Shown in pieces: positions 1 through 8,898 of a stretch of DNA of 64,000 nucleotides. Position numbers and translations under genes: made by a program. The notes under the pieces are model-generated. The model saw only the letters and a list, made by a program, of their open reading frames with translations, ran no database searches and was not told the origin of the DNA. The first letter of the stretch is position 1. Each line of letters opens with the position of its first letter. The stretch comes from Algoriphagus winogradskyi (GTDB lineage Bacteria > Bacteroidota > Bacteroidia > Cytophagales > Cyclobacteriaceae), in assembly GCF_900182815.1 (NCBI RefSeq), contig NZ_FXUA01000001.1:310001-374000 (forward strand), written 5' to 3'.

Positions 1-1
1 T

Positions 2-829
2 ATTCCTCAAGTAGAGCAAATCGGTAGAGGTATCGGAAGATTGAGAGGAACTTGGTATCACCAAAGTATGATTTGGGATGATGAAAATGATCTAAGACAT
101 GCTCCAGGTAACTGGATGAACATGACAGATCTAGTATACAACAATCCCGGAATTGAAGGTTCCGACCCTTACTATGGTGAAAATCTTGAATTTAGAAATG
201 AAGATGGAGTAGTACTGGTTGTGGATACGATCAGAAGCTGGTTCTCTTGGCCACATTACAAATTGTTTGTCCCAGATCCAAAAAGAACCCAGCCTCAAGG
301 TGGCGAAACCGATTGGTATATATTCCGACTTGCTGAATCTTATCTACTTAGAGCTGAAGCAAAGTATTGGTTGGGTGACCTAGACGGTGCTGCTGCAGAT
401 ATTAATAAGGTGAGAGAAAGAGCTGGTGCTGCTCCTTATACTGGAGCGGATATTACTATCGGTACTATTTTGGACGAAAGAGCAAGAGAACTTTATTATG
501 AGGAGCCTAGAAAAACTGAATTAACTAGAATTGCTAGAATTTTTGCAATGACAGGTAAGACTGCATACAATGGCAAGACTTATAGTGAGGCGAACTTCTC
601 TCAGGATAATTTCTACTATGACAGAATAATGGAGGTTACTGACTACTACAATAAAGGTGTTTTCACAAGACATGGCGATACATATACCTTGAGCCCATAT
701 CATGTATTATGGCCAATTCCTCAAAATGCCATTAATTCAAATACCAAAGGTCACCTAAATCAAAATGAAGGTTACTATGGTTCTGAAAACAACATTCCTC
801 CACTCACTACTATAGAGACGGAAGAGTAA
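2..829 (+). CDS. SusD/RagB family outer-membrane lipoprotein, C-terminal part
   Basis: The frame is open from the window edge, so the 5' end (signal peptide, first TPR units) is missing and about 275 residues remain. The stretch [10 protein letters not shown] followed by [10 protein letters not shown] is the conserved helical hairpin of SusD/RagB proteins. The tail, with [14 protein letters not shown] followed by LNQNEGY, is the usual SusD C-terminus where the protein packs on SusC. SusD proteins are surface glycan-binding lipoproteins that form the lid over a TonB-dependent SusC channel. The partner susC should lie upstream outside the window. A strong terminator follows, so this gene ends its operon. 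Its substrate cannot be read from the sequence, but the uronate genes next door make a uronate-containing glycan plausible. Confidence 0.9.
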   Translation: MPQVEQIGRGIGRLRGTWYHQSMIWDDENDLRHAPGNWMNMTDLVYNNPGIEGSDPYYGENLEFRNEDGVVLVVDTIRSWFSWPHYKLFVPDPKRTQPQGGETDWYIFRLAESYLLRAEAKYWLGDLDGAAADINKVRERAGAAPYTGADITIGTILDERARELYYEEPRKTELTRIARIFAMTGKTAYNGKTYSEANFSQDNFYYDRIMEVTDYYNKGVFTRHGDTYTLSPYHVLWPIPQNAINSNTKGHLNQNEGYYGSENNIPPLTTIETEE

Positions 830-850
830 TAATTCTTCAAATCATAAACC

Positions 851-890
851 AACGGAGACCAGATGTTGAATCTGGTCTCCGTTTTACTTT
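851..890 (+). terminator. Rho-independent terminator after the SusD gene
   Basis: Perfect 14-bp arms at 851-864 and 870-883 (AACGGAGACCAGAT and its complement) enclose a 5-nt loop and run into a T-rich tract. It sits 22 nt after the SusD stop codon. Confidence 0.85.
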
Positions 891-902
891 TACTACTGCC
901 CT

Positions 903-938
903 TTTTAAAAAAAATGCTACTCCAAAGTTGGAGTAGCA
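903..938 (-). terminator. Rho-independent terminator for the LacI regulator
   Basis: Arms TGCTACTCCAA at 915-925 and its complement at 928-938 are followed, reading the minus strand, by a run of eight T residues. It serves the minus-strand regulator whose stop is 26 nt away. Together with the plus-strand hairpin at 851-883 it insulates two convergent transcripts. Confidence 0.85.
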
Positions 939-963
939 CCTGAGATTAGTAATCAGGGTTTAC

Positions 964-1986
964 CTAATCCTGACAGGTTGATTCCCTAATCGTTATTTTT
1001 GAAGGAATTGTGATTACTTGATCTAATAAATCATAGTGATTTGGCTTAGTCAATTTCTTTATAAGCAACTTTGCGCATTCACTACCCATTAAGGAAGCAG
1101 GCTGGGTAATAGTAGTCAATGCTGGATTCATTAATCCAGCGATAGAAGAATTTGAAAAACTGATCAATTTTAAATCAGAAGGCATTTTCAAATTAGTACG
1201 TTTTACGGCATGATAGGTAGCAAAAGCTAATTTTTCCACTGAAGTAATTATTCCATCAGGTCTATCCGGAGAGTTTAGTAAATTCTGAATTTTTTCTACG
1301 TTACTCTCTTCATCATGCCCACAATAAAGGGTCATTGAAGAATCCAATGCGATACCCGCTTTATTGATAGCATCGTTGAATCCACGCTGCCTTTCCTTGC
1401 TAATAGATAAATCTACACACAGAGTGAAAAAAGCAATCTTTTTGCAGTTCTGATTGATTAAATGCTGAGTTGCTTCAAAAGCACTTTCATAATCATTGGT
1501 AATAAACTTAGTTGTAGGAATTTCAGAACTTATCCGATCAAAAAATATGATTGGTAGTCCTCTATCGTGTAGTTTCTTTAAATGGGAATTGTCGCTGGTC
1601 TGACTAGTCACTGACATAGCAATGGCATCTGCCCTGCCATTTAGAAGCAAATTCACAATCTTCCGCTCTCGCTCCATATCTTCATGCGTATTATAAACTA
1701 ACAGATGATAGCCATGTTCCTGGGCTATTTCTTCTATACCATCCATTACTTGAGCAAAGAAGCTATTGATTCGCTCTGGGATAATAACTGCGATAGTTTT
1801 GCTTTTATTTTCGCGTAAACTACGTGCAAAAGGATTCGCATGGTAATTTAGCTTCTCAGCCATATTTAGAACTTTCTTCTTAGTAGCCTCTGATATTTCA
1901 TAACTATCATTTAATGCACGTGAGACAGTCGAAGGGGCAAGCTTAAGTTCCGCAGCTAATTCTTTTAAACTAATTCCTGAAGCCAT
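964..1986 (-). CDS. LacI/GalR-family transcriptional regulator
   Basis: The N-terminal helix-turn-helix (SLKELAAELKLAPSTVSRAL, then HANPFARSLRENKS) is the classic LacI DNA-binding head and hinge, followed by a periplasmic-binding-protein-like effector domain (IAVIIPERINSFFAQVMDGI) to the end. Length of about 340 residues is normal. I use the ATG at 1986 because the only upstream in-frame start is a TTG at 2010 and LacI proteins normally begin within a few residues of the HTH. It is divergent from the uxaC operon, so it most likely represses glucuronate genes in response to a uronate or uronate-derived sugar. The effector is inferred from position only. Confidence 0.88.
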   Translation of the reverse strand: MASGISLKELAAELKLAPSTVSRALNDSYEISEATKKKVLNMAEKLNYHANPFARSLRENKSKTIAVIIPERINSFFAQVMDGIEEIAQEHGYHLLVYNTHEDMERERKIVNLLLNGRADAIAMSVTSQTSDNSHLKKLHDRGLPIIFFDRISSEIPTTKFITNDYESAFEATQHLINQNCKKIAFFTLCVDLSISKERQRGFNDAINKAGIALDSSMTLYCGHDEESNVEKIQNLLNSPDRPDGIITSVEKLAFATYHAVKRTNLKMPSDLKLISFSNSSIAGLMNPALTTITQPASLMGSECAKLLIKKLTKPNHYDLLDQVITIPSKITIRESTCQD

Positions 1987-2070
1987 GGTATTAAAGGTAA
2001 ATTGGGTCAATAATTGGTCACAAATTACAAATGATTGCGCGTATTAGGCCTATACCGCATACATAATTTC

Positions 2071-2082
2071 GAAATCGTTTCC
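2071..2082. promoter_or_regulatory. Candidate LacI-type operator between regulator and uxaC
   Basis: GAAATCGTTTC is an imperfect palindrome (GAAA-nnn-TTTC) with the central CG typical of LacI-family operators. It lies in the 176-bp divergent intergenic region, about 80 bp from each start. One weak site only, no second copy seen. Confidence 0.35.
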
Positions 2083-2162
2083 GCATTTTATTCCCTAAAT
2101 ACAGCTGATTCGAGGTATTTTTATGTTCATAATAAGTTGTAGAAATTTAGTCAAAATAACCG

Positions 2163-3602
2163 ATGCCCTATTCAACAACGAAATCTTCATTCCTAAATGA
2201 AGATTTTCTATTGCATAGCGAATATGCAAAAATCCTTTACCATCAGTATGCCAAGGATTTACCCATAATAGATTATCATAATCACCTTCCGCCAGCTGAA
2301 ATAAATGCTAATAAAAAATTTGAAAACATCTCAAAGATCTGGCTAGCCGGTGACCATTACAAATGGCGGGCGATGAGGACTTTTGGCATTAATGAGAGAT
2401 TTATTACTGGAGATGCTTCAGATGAAGAGAAATTTAAAAGCTGGTCCAAAACATTACCTTATACACTTAGAAACCCTCTTTACCATTGGTCGCATCTAGA
2501 ATTAAAGCGATATTTTGGTTTTGATGATCTGCTTTCAGAAGCAAATGCCTCGGAAGTCTATAAGCATTGCAACACAGTTTTGGAAGGAGACTCCTACTCT
2601 ACTCAGGGGCTATTGGCTCAGATGAAAGTAGAAGTAGTATGCTCTACAGATGATCCTATTGATTCTCTTGACCAACATGTTTCTTTTCATAAGAAGGGGA
2701 AAGATCTTGGCATGTATCCTGCTTTCAGGCCAGATAAAGCATATTCTATTGAAAACCCAACATCATATAAAACATATATTTCCAGCTTAGGCGAAAGCGT
2801 AGGATTCGAAATCCATACGTACGATAAATTGCTCGAAGCATTGAGCATCAGGATAGACTATTTCCACGAGCGCGGTTGTAGACTATCAGACCACGGACTC
2901 GAGCAATTATATTTCTTTAAAGAGAGCTCCCTCTCAGTAGATTCCATATTCTCTCAGGTTCTTTCTGGTGACAATCTTTCCAGCGAAAAAGTAAACTTCT
3001 TCAAATACAGCACGCTTCTGGCATTGTGCAAAATGTACCATGCCAAGGGTTGGGTACAACAATTCCATCTTGGCGCTCTGAGAAATACAAACGAGCGTTC
3101 ACTTAGGATCTTAGGTCCAGACACAGGCTTTGACTCCATTGGAGATTTTGACCAAGCAAAAGCCATGTCAGGATTTTTCAATGCATTAACTTCTGAAGAT
3201 CAGCTTACCAAAACAGTGATTTACAACCTTAATCCACGTGATAATGAGGTTTTTGCTACCATGATCGGAAATTACAATGACGGATCTGTGCGCGGTAAAA
3301 TTCAATTTGGATCAGGCTGGTGGTACCTCGATCAAAAGGATGGTATGGAGAAGCAAATCAACACACTTTCAAACATGGGCTTAATCAGCTGTTTTATAGG
3401 TATGCTTACAGACTCCCGCAGCTTCCTTTCCTTTCCACGTCATGAATATTTCCGCAGAATTCTATGCAACCTATTTGGACAAGATGTAGCGAATGGCGAG
3501 CTTCCTTGGGATGAGAAATGGCTTGGGGAAATCATCTCAGGTATTTGCTACCACAATGCGAAACAGTATTTTGACTTTAGCCCAAAAAACATTCACGTTT
3601 AA
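2163..3602 (+). CDS. uxaC: Glucuronate isomerase
   Basis: Converts D-glucuronate to D-fructuronate (and D-galacturonate to D-tagaturonate) in the cytoplasm, the first step of hexuronate catabolism. The 479-residue length matches the family. The amidohydrolase-fold motif IDYHNHLPP near residue 37 carries the metal-binding HxH, and the segments GDHYKWRAMR and STDDPIDSL are family hallmarks. It is the first gene of an operon with the SDR reductase (2-nt gap), uxuA and an acetyltransferase. The divergent LacI gene is the probable regulator. Confidence 0.95.
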   Translation: MPYSTTKSSFLNEDFLLHSEYAKILYHQYAKDLPIIDYHNHLPPAEINANKKFENISKIWLAGDHYKWRAMRTFGINERFITGDASDEEKFKSWSKTLPYTLRNPLYHWSHLELKRYFGFDDLLSEANASEVYKHCNTVLEGDSYSTQGLLAQMKVEVVCSTDDPIDSLDQHVSFHKKGKDLGMYPAFRPDKAYSIENPTSYKTYISSLGESVGFEIHTYDKLLEALSIRIDYFHERGCRLSDHGLEQLYFFKESSLSVDSIFSQVLSGDNLSSEKVNFFKYSTLLALCKMYHAKGWVQQFHLGALRNTNERSLRILGPDTGFDSIGDFDQAKAMSGFFNALTSEDQLTKTVIYNLNPRDNEVFATMIGNYNDGSVRGKIQFGSGWWYLDQKDGMEKQINTLSNMGLISCFIGMLTDSRSFLSFPRHEYFRRILCNLFGQDVANGELPWDEKWLGEIISGICYHNAKQYFDFSPKNIHV

Positions 3603-3604
3603 TT

Positions 3605-4423
3605 ATGAGCAGTTCACTATTCTCTCTTAAGGGAAAAAAAATAGCCTTCTCCGGTGCGACTGGAGTCTTAGGCAAATCAATGAGTTTATATCTTGCCAAT
3701 GAAGGCGCAGAAGTCCTGATTTTAGGTCGTACGCCCGCCAAGGTGGAAGATTTAGTTCAAGAAATTAAAGCCATAGGAGGAAAAGCATTTGGCTATATTT
3801 GCGATGTCACTGATGAAAAAAGCATTCAGGAAGTCTATGCGGAAATAGAAAAAGACCATGGTTACCTTGATATTTTGATCAATGCCGCTGGCGGAAATAT
3901 GCCAGGTGCAGTGATCACTCCTGACAAAACCTTAAAAGATTTGGAACTCGATGGGTTAAGAAAGGTGATGGATCTTAATTACCTAGGTACTGCTATTCCT
4001 TCTAAAATTCTTTTCCCACTCATGTTGAAAAACGGAAAAGGAAACATCATCAATATCAGTTCCATGGCCGCTTCCAGACCCATGACCCGGGTGATGGGCT
4101 ACGCTTCTGCCAAAGCTGCTATTGACAACCTAACCAAGTTCCTTTCAGTTGAGCTTTGCTCTAAACATGGAGCTGGATTTAGGGTTAATGCCATTGCTCC
4201 AGGTTTTTTCCTGACAGAGCAGAACAGAGCATTACTTACTGAGTCTGATGGAAGCCTTACAGGACGAGGAAATCAAATCATCAGCCATACGCCTATGAAT
4301 AGATTTGGCAAACCTGAAGATTTAAATGGCGCCTTACACTGGCTTTGTGCTGATGCATCCGAATTTGTAACAGGAACTATCGTCGCGGTAGATGGCGGTT
4401 TTGGAGCCTATTCAGGAGTCTAA
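3605..4423 (+). CDS. SDR-family D-mannonate oxidoreductase (fructuronate reductase)
   Basis: A 272-residue classical short-chain dehydrogenase. The nucleotide-binding motif GATGVLGKS lies near residue 17, the NAAGG motif near 98, and the catalytic Ser (ISSMAA) with YASAK supplies the Tyr-Lys pair. By position between uxaC and uxuA it should reduce D-fructuronate to D-mannonate with NAD(P)H. This SDR type replaces the unrelated UxuB polyol dehydrogenase in many Bacteroidota. The start lies 2 nt after the uxaC stop, which indicates tight co-translation. The substrate assignment is by pathway context. Confidence 0.85.
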   Translation: MSSSLFSLKGKKIAFSGATGVLGKSMSLYLANEGAEVLILGRTPAKVEDLVQEIKAIGGKAFGYICDVTDEKSIQEVYAEIEKDHGYLDILINAAGGNMPGAVITPDKTLKDLELDGLRKVMDLNYLGTAIPSKILFPLMLKNGKGNIINISSMAASRPMTRVMGYASAKAAIDNLTKFLSVELCSKHGAGFRVNAIAPGFFLTEQNRALLTESDGSLTGRGNQIISHTPMNRFGKPEDLNGALHWLCADASEFVTGTIVAVDGGFGAYSGV

Positions 4424-4427
4424 CAAT

Positions 4428-4462
4428 TTGAAATCTCAAATTTAAAATCTCAAATTATATAA
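4428..4462. repeat. AT-rich heptamer-phased spacer
   Basis: The gap before uxuA contains two copies of a 14-nt unit (AAATCTCAAATTTA type), i.e. four 7-nt words. It resembles the other 7-bp phased spacers in this window. Confidence 0.5.
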
Positions 4463-4465
4463 AAT

Positions 4466-5641
4466 ATGACCTATAAAATGGAGCAAACCATGCGCTGGTA
4501 TGGCCCAAACGACCCTGTAAGTCTTAGAGATATTCTTCAGGCTGGGGCAACCGGAATAGTTACAGCTCTCCACCATATTCCAAATGGAGAAACCTGGTCT
4601 AGAGAAGAAATCAAAAAACGCAAAAACACCATTGAAGCTGCAGGCCTGACTTGGTCAGTTGTAGAATCTGTGCCAGTACATGAAGTAATAAAAACACGAT
4701 CTGGGAATTACCTGCAGGTAATCGAAAATTACAAGGAAACACTTCGTAACCTGGCAGCAGAAGGCATTTATACAGTTTGTTACAATTTCATGCCTATTCT
4801 GGATTGGACTAGAACTGATCTGGAATTTGAACTTCCCAATGGCGTAAAAGCCTTGCTTTATGAGAAAAAGGCGGTTCAGGCATTTGATCTCTTCATACTG
4901 GAAAGACCAGAGGCAAAAGCTGAATATTCTGAAGAAGAATATGCTGAGGTGAAAGCTTACTATGAAGCGTTAACTCCTGAAAAGCATCAAATGATCTTCG
5001 ATAATATCCTTAAGGGCCTACCTGGGTCTGAGATTGGCTATACATTGGAAGAATTCAAAACCATGCTAGCAACATACGATGGAATTGATGCAGCCAAACT
5101 AGCAGATCATTTAAGGTTGTTTTTAGATGAAATCGTACCTGTGGCTGAAGAGAATGGAATGTGCGTAGCAATCCATCCAGATGATCCTCCTTTCCCACTA
5201 TTTGGTCTTCCGCGCATTATGAGTACAGCAGACGATGCAAGAAGAATACTTAAAGATCAGCCGAGTCCTGCCAATGGCCTGACTTTTTGCACAGGTTCAT
5301 TTGGAGTAAGAGCGGACAACGATCTTCCGGCAATGGTCAAAGAATTTGGTGACCACATCCACTTCATCCATTTGCGCAGCACCAAAAGAGATGAACATGG
5401 TAATTTCTTTGAAGACAATCATTTGGAAGGAAACGTGCCAATGGTAGCAGTGATTGATGCGGTGATTCAGGTTCAGCAGAAGCGCGGAAAAAGCCTACCA
5501 ATGCGCCCAGATCATGGACATTTGATGCTGGATGATTTGAACAAAAAAACCAACCCAGGGTATTCTGCAATTGGAAGATTAAAAGGTCTTGCTGAAATAC
5601 GTGGTGTGGAAGCAGGCTTGCTTTATAGCCAGGAAAAATGA
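4466..5641 (+). CDS. uxuA: Mannonate dehydratase
   Basis: Dehydrates D-mannonate to 2-keto-3-deoxy-D-gluconate, the step after the SDR reductase. The length of 391 is typical for UxuA. The N-terminal segment [20 protein letters not shown] and the metal-site motifs AIHPDDPP (near residue 234), FIHLRSTKR (near 303) and RPDHGHLM (near 350) are family signatures of this xylose-isomerase-like TIM barrel. The downstream acetyltransferase overlaps the stop by 4 nt (ATGA). KDG kinase and aldolase are not in this window. Confidence 0.95.
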   Translation: MTYKMEQTMRWYGPNDPVSLRDILQAGATGIVTALHHIPNGETWSREEIKKRKNTIEAAGLTWSVVESVPVHEVIKTRSGNYLQVIENYKETLRNLAAEGIYTVCYNFMPILDWTRTDLEFELPNGVKALLYEKKAVQAFDLFILERPEAKAEYSEEEYAEVKAYYEALTPEKHQMIFDNILKGLPGSEIGYTLEEFKTMLATYDGIDAAKLADHLRLFLDEIVPVAEENGMCVAIHPDDPPFPLFGLPRIMSTADDARRILKDQPSPANGLTFCTGSFGVRADNDLPAMVKEFGDHIHFIHLRSTKRDEHGNFFEDNHLEGNVPMVAVIDAVIQVQQKRGKSLPMRPDHGHLMLDDLNKKTNPGYSAIGRLKGLAEIRGVEAGLLYSQEK

Positions 5642-6192
5642 CAGAAAAAGAGAAAATGCTGGCAGGCGAACTCTACCAAGCTGGGGATCCGGAATTGGTA
5701 GCAGAACGCTTGAAAGTAAGAAAATTGGTAAAAAGCTTTAATGACTCAAATCCTGAGGATATCGATTTTCGCGTTTCTCTTATTCGTAAAATCTTTGGAA
5801 AAACCGGAAAGAACTTCTGGGTAGAACCACCTTTCTTTTGCGATTATGGCTATAATATTGAAGTTGGAGATGATGTCTTCTTCAACTTCAATTGCGTAGT
5901 TCTTGATGTGGTCAAAGTCACACTTGGTGACCGAGTACTTGTCGCACCAAATGTCCAGTTTTACTCCGCCACTCATCCAATTGATGCAAAATCAAGAGGG
6001 GAAATGTGGGAATATGGCAAGTCAATCACTATTGGAAATGACGTTTGGATAGGTGGGTCAGCCGTGATTTGTCCCGGAGTTACCATTGGTGACCGATCGG
6101 TAATAGCAGCAGGAGCCGTAGTTACCAAAAGCTTTCCTGCCGATGTGGTCATTGGCGGTAATCCTGCCAAAGTCATCAGGTATCTAGTCTAA
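5638..6192 (+). CDS. Maltose/galactoside O-acetyltransferase family (hexapeptide repeat)
   Basis: A 184-residue acetyl-CoA-dependent sugar O-acetyltransferase. The N-terminal Mac-type cap is followed by left-handed beta-helix hexapeptides ([20 protein letters not shown]), and the catalytic His is in YSATHPIDA. It ends with the usual GNPAKVIR. It overlaps uxuA by 4 nt, so it belongs to the uronate operon, where it may detoxify non-metabolised sugars by acetylation. The acceptor sugar is unknown. Confidence 0.9.
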   Translation: MTEKEKMLAGELYQAGDPELVAERLKVRKLVKSFNDSNPEDIDFRVSLIRKIFGKTGKNFWVEPPFFCDYGYNIEVGDDVFFNFNCVVLDVVKVTLGDRVLVAPNVQFYSATHPIDAKSRGEMWEYGKSITIGNDVWIGGSAVICPGVTIGDRSVIAAGAVVTKSFPADVVIGGNPAKVIRYLV

Positions 6193-6383
6193 CATACCAT
6201 TTTATTCCTATCCCAGATCACCTTTCCTTTATATCGCTAAACATTTGCTTATTTTTGGGCACAATTATTTTTAACCCTTTTGTTTTAATTGAATGAAATC
6301 GAGCATAACGAAAACAGCAAACGCACAAAAAATTATAATGCAAGCGAGATTCCATATGGCCTTAAAAAATCAATCATAATCAT

Positions 6384-7316
6384 ATGAAACGAGTATTAGT
6401 TAGTGGTGGTGGAGGATTTCTTGGCAGCCATCTTTGTGATAGACTTCTGAAAGAAGGAAATGAGGTTCTTTGTGTAGATAATTTTTTTACTGGCAATAGA
6501 AGAAACATTCATCATCTACTTGATAACAAGAATTTTGAATTGCTCCGCCATGACGTTACGCATCCACTTTATGTAGAAGTAGATGAGATTTATAATTTAG
6601 CTTGTCCTGCCTCCCCTGTTCATTATCAGTTTGACCCGGTTCAAACCACCAAAACATCTGTGATTGGAGCTATGAATATGCTGGGCTTAGCAAAGCGATT
6701 AAAAATCAAAATCCTTCAGGCGAGTACTTCTGAGATTTACGGAGATCCTGAAGTTCATCCTCAGCCAGAAAGCTATAAGGGAAGTGTGAACACTCTTGGG
6801 CCTAGAGCTTGCTATGACGAAGGAAAGAGATGTGCTGAAACGCTCTTTTTCGATTATCACCGCCAGCATAAAGTTGCAATCAAAGTCATGCGTATTTTCA
6901 ATACTTATGGTCCAAGAATGCATCCAAATGACGGACGTGTTGTAAGTAACTTTATCGTGCAAGCCCTACAGGGAAAGGACATCACCATGTATGGAGATGG
7001 TATGCAAACCCGCTCTTTTTGTTATGTGGACGATAATATTGAGGGAATGTACCGTTTGATGAATAGCCGTGATGGATTTACCGGACCAGTGAACATCGGT
7101 AACCCTGGTGAATTCACCATGCTGGAACTAGCTCAGCAAATTATAGATCTGACAAACAGTAAAAGTAAGATGATCTTCCTTCCACTTCCTCAAGATGATC
7201 CTATGCAGAGAAGACCGGTTATTGATCTGGCTAAAAAAGAACTGGATTGGGAACCTACTGTTAACCTAAGAGAAGGATTGACCAAAACGATCGAATACTT
7301 TGAATCAGTAATCTGA
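6384..7316 (+). CDS. UDP-glucuronate decarboxylase (UDP-xylose synthase), extended SDR
   Basis: A 310-residue NAD-dependent extended [14 protein letters not shown] binds NAD at the N-terminus, and the catalytic motif CYDEGKR (Tyr-Lys) with upstream STSEIYG and downstream [10 protein letters not shown] is diagnostic of UDP-glucuronate decarboxylases. It makes UDP-xylose from UDP-glucuronate in the cytoplasm for polysaccharide biosynthesis. It is separated from the uronate operon by about 190 nt and closed by a strong terminator, so it is probably a single gene. Its placement beside glucuronate catabolism may be coincidental. Confidence 0.88.
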   Translation: MKRVLVSGGGGFLGSHLCDRLLKEGNEVLCVDNFFTGNRRNIHHLLDNKNFELLRHDVTHPLYVEVDEIYNLACPASPVHYQFDPVQTTKTSVIGAMNMLGLAKRLKIKILQASTSEIYGDPEVHPQPESYKGSVNTLGPRACYDEGKRCAETLFFDYHRQHKVAIKVMRIFNTYGPRMHPNDGRVVSNFIVQALQGKDITMYGDGMQTRSFCYVDDNIEGMYRLMNSRDGFTGPVNIGNPGEFTMLELAQQIIDLTNSKSKMIFLPLPQDDPMQRRPVIDLAKKELDWEPTVNLREGLTKTIEYFESVI

Positions 7317-7331
7317 TAAAGCCATCTATCA

Positions 7332-7369
7332 AACTAGAAAAAGCCACCAAATGGTGGCTTTTTCTAGTT
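7332..7369. terminator. Bidirectional terminator between convergent genes
   Basis: Perfect 18-bp arms (7332-7349 and 7352-7369) with a 2-nt loop, flanked by T-runs inside the arms on both strands. It overlaps the stop codon of the minus-strand sulfatase and terminates both that gene and the decarboxylase. Confidence 0.85.
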
Positions 7370-8788
7370 CACCGCTTTTTCAACCGCTGATTTCTCGAAG
7401 GCCGGATCGTAGTCAGGATTCTTTGTTGTGGGAATAGGAGCGCCATTCTCCGATCTCCACTTTTCCAATTTCTTTAAAAGATCCTTTGTCTTTTCATGAT
7501 TTGAAGATGCTAAGTTATTCGCTTCGGAAGGATCGTCCTTAAGATTATAAAGTTCTAATCCACCATCTTCAAAATACTGATGCAACTTCCAATCTCCTGA
7601 GCGAATGACTGAGCCAGGTCGAGTACGGAAAAGTGGATCTCTAGAACCATCCTCCTTCGGATCGTAGGCCTCCAGGTATATTGGGAAATGCCAGAACAGA
7701 TCCCTTTCATCCAATTCCTGATCAAAAAGCAGAGGCAAAATACTTTGCCCATCCAGCTTGATTCCGGCATCTGGCGCTATCAAGGCTTGGATGGTAGGAT
7801 AAAAATCCATTTGTGTCACTGGAGTATTTTCTATTCCAGCTTTAATTTGATTTTGCCACTTGACGAGCATAGGCACTCTGATTCCACCTTCGTAGTAACT
7901 CCCCTTTCCAGCTCTCAACGGATCTTGATAACTGGTAGCGCGAATGCCTCCATTATCTGAGGTGAAAATAACAAGCGTATTATCCGTCAGATTCAAGCCA
8001 TCTAATACACTTAACAATTTTCCTACATTTTCATCCATGCTCTGGATCATAGCCGCATAAACCGGATTATTTTGGCCTTTGCTACTCTTTTTGTTTTGAT
8101 ATTTTTCTACCAAATCCGGTTTACCCTGCAAAGGAGAATGAACTGTATAAAAAGGCAGGTAAAGGAAAAATGGCCTTTCTTGGTTATTCTTTACAAAAGT
8201 GATCGCTTCATTCGTCAGTCGATCAGTCAGATATTCCCCTTCTACCACAGGCTCCAATTTGATATTATATGGGCTAAAATACCCGTCCTTTCCAGGATGG
8301 CCTCTATGGCTTCCACCGATATTCACATCGAATCCATGGATAGCCGGATCATCCGAAATATGCCACTTCCCAAACGTACCAGTTGTATAGCCTTGATCCT
8401 TGAAGAACTTGCCCAAGGTGTAAAGGCTATCTTGGATAACTTTTGAATTTGGTGAGGCAAACAGCTTCCGAGTTCTCTTATCACCACGATCTGCTGGGTC
8501 TACCGTGTAAACCCCATGAGTCATAGGATACCGACCCGTAATCATACTAGCCCTACTAGGAGCACAATTAGAAGCTCCTGCATAGGCATTCATGAAGACC
8601 TTGCTCTCCCTACTGAGTTTATCAAGGTTAGGTGTCTCGTAATAATCCGAACCCATAAATCCCAAATCAGCCCAGCCCAAATCATCCACATTGATCAGCA
8701 CAACATTTGGCTTCGTGGATTTAAGCTGCGCAAAAGAATCTTTAACCCCACCGACCAGCAAAAGAAATAGAACTATATACTTTTTCAC
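7364..8788 (-). CDS. Exported sulfatase (S1 family, Cys-type)
   Basis: An S1 arylsulfatase-fold hydrolase removing sulfate from a glycan outside the cytoplasm. From the GTG at 8788 it begins KKYIVLFLLLVGGVKDSFAQ, a clean signal peptide. The longer frame to 8809 (also GTG) would put a charged stretch in front. The paired Asp in VDDLGWAD are calcium ligands. Cys in NCAPSRASMITGR (CxPSR, near residue 75) is the formylglycine precursor, and the metal-site motif FTSDNGG follows. The C-terminal DUF4976-like segment (WKLHQYFEDG, LYNLKDDPSEANNL) is complete. No formylglycine-generating enzyme is present in the window. The sulfated substrate is unknown. Confidence 0.9.
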   Translation of the reverse strand: MKKYIVLFLLLVGGVKDSFAQLKSTKPNVVLINVDDLGWADLGFMGSDYYETPNLDKLSRESKVFMNAYAGASNCAPSRASMITGRYPMTHGVYTVDPADRGDKRTRKLFASPNSKVIQDSLYTLGKFFKDQGYTTGTFGKWHISDDPAIHGFDVNIGGSHRGHPGKDGYFSPYNIKLEPVVEGEYLTDRLTNEAITFVKNNQERPFFLYLPFYTVHSPLQGKPDLVEKYQNKKSSKGQNNPVYAAMIQSMDENVGKLLSVLDGLNLTDNTLVIFTSDNGGIRATSYQDPLRAGKGSYYEGGIRVPMLVKWQNQIKAGIENTPVTQMDFYPTIQALIAPDAGIKLDGQSILPLLFDQELDERDLFWHFPIYLEAYDPKEDGSRDPLFRTRPGSVIRSGDWKLHQYFEDGGLELYNLKDDPSEANNLASSNHEKTKDLLKKLEKWRSENGAPIPTTKNPDYDPAFEKSAVEKAVN

Positions 8789-8827
8789 ATATTGAAATTT
8801 AAACAACACTGAATATTAATCCCCACA

Positions 8828-8896
8828 CTTCCAACTTTACCACATTACAACTTTACCACCTTCCAAACTGCCAACCGAAAACTGCCAACCGCCTCC
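8828..8896. repeat. CCAAC/TTTACC-rich low-complexity spacer
   Basis: The gap between the sulfatases is a string of short words (CTTCCAA, CTTTACC, GCCAACC) with a 14-nt period at its end. The spacer at 10529-10567 carries the reverse-complement type, so the second sulfatase is bracketed by an inverted pair of similar tracts. Confidence 0.5.
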
Positions 8897-8898
8897 CC

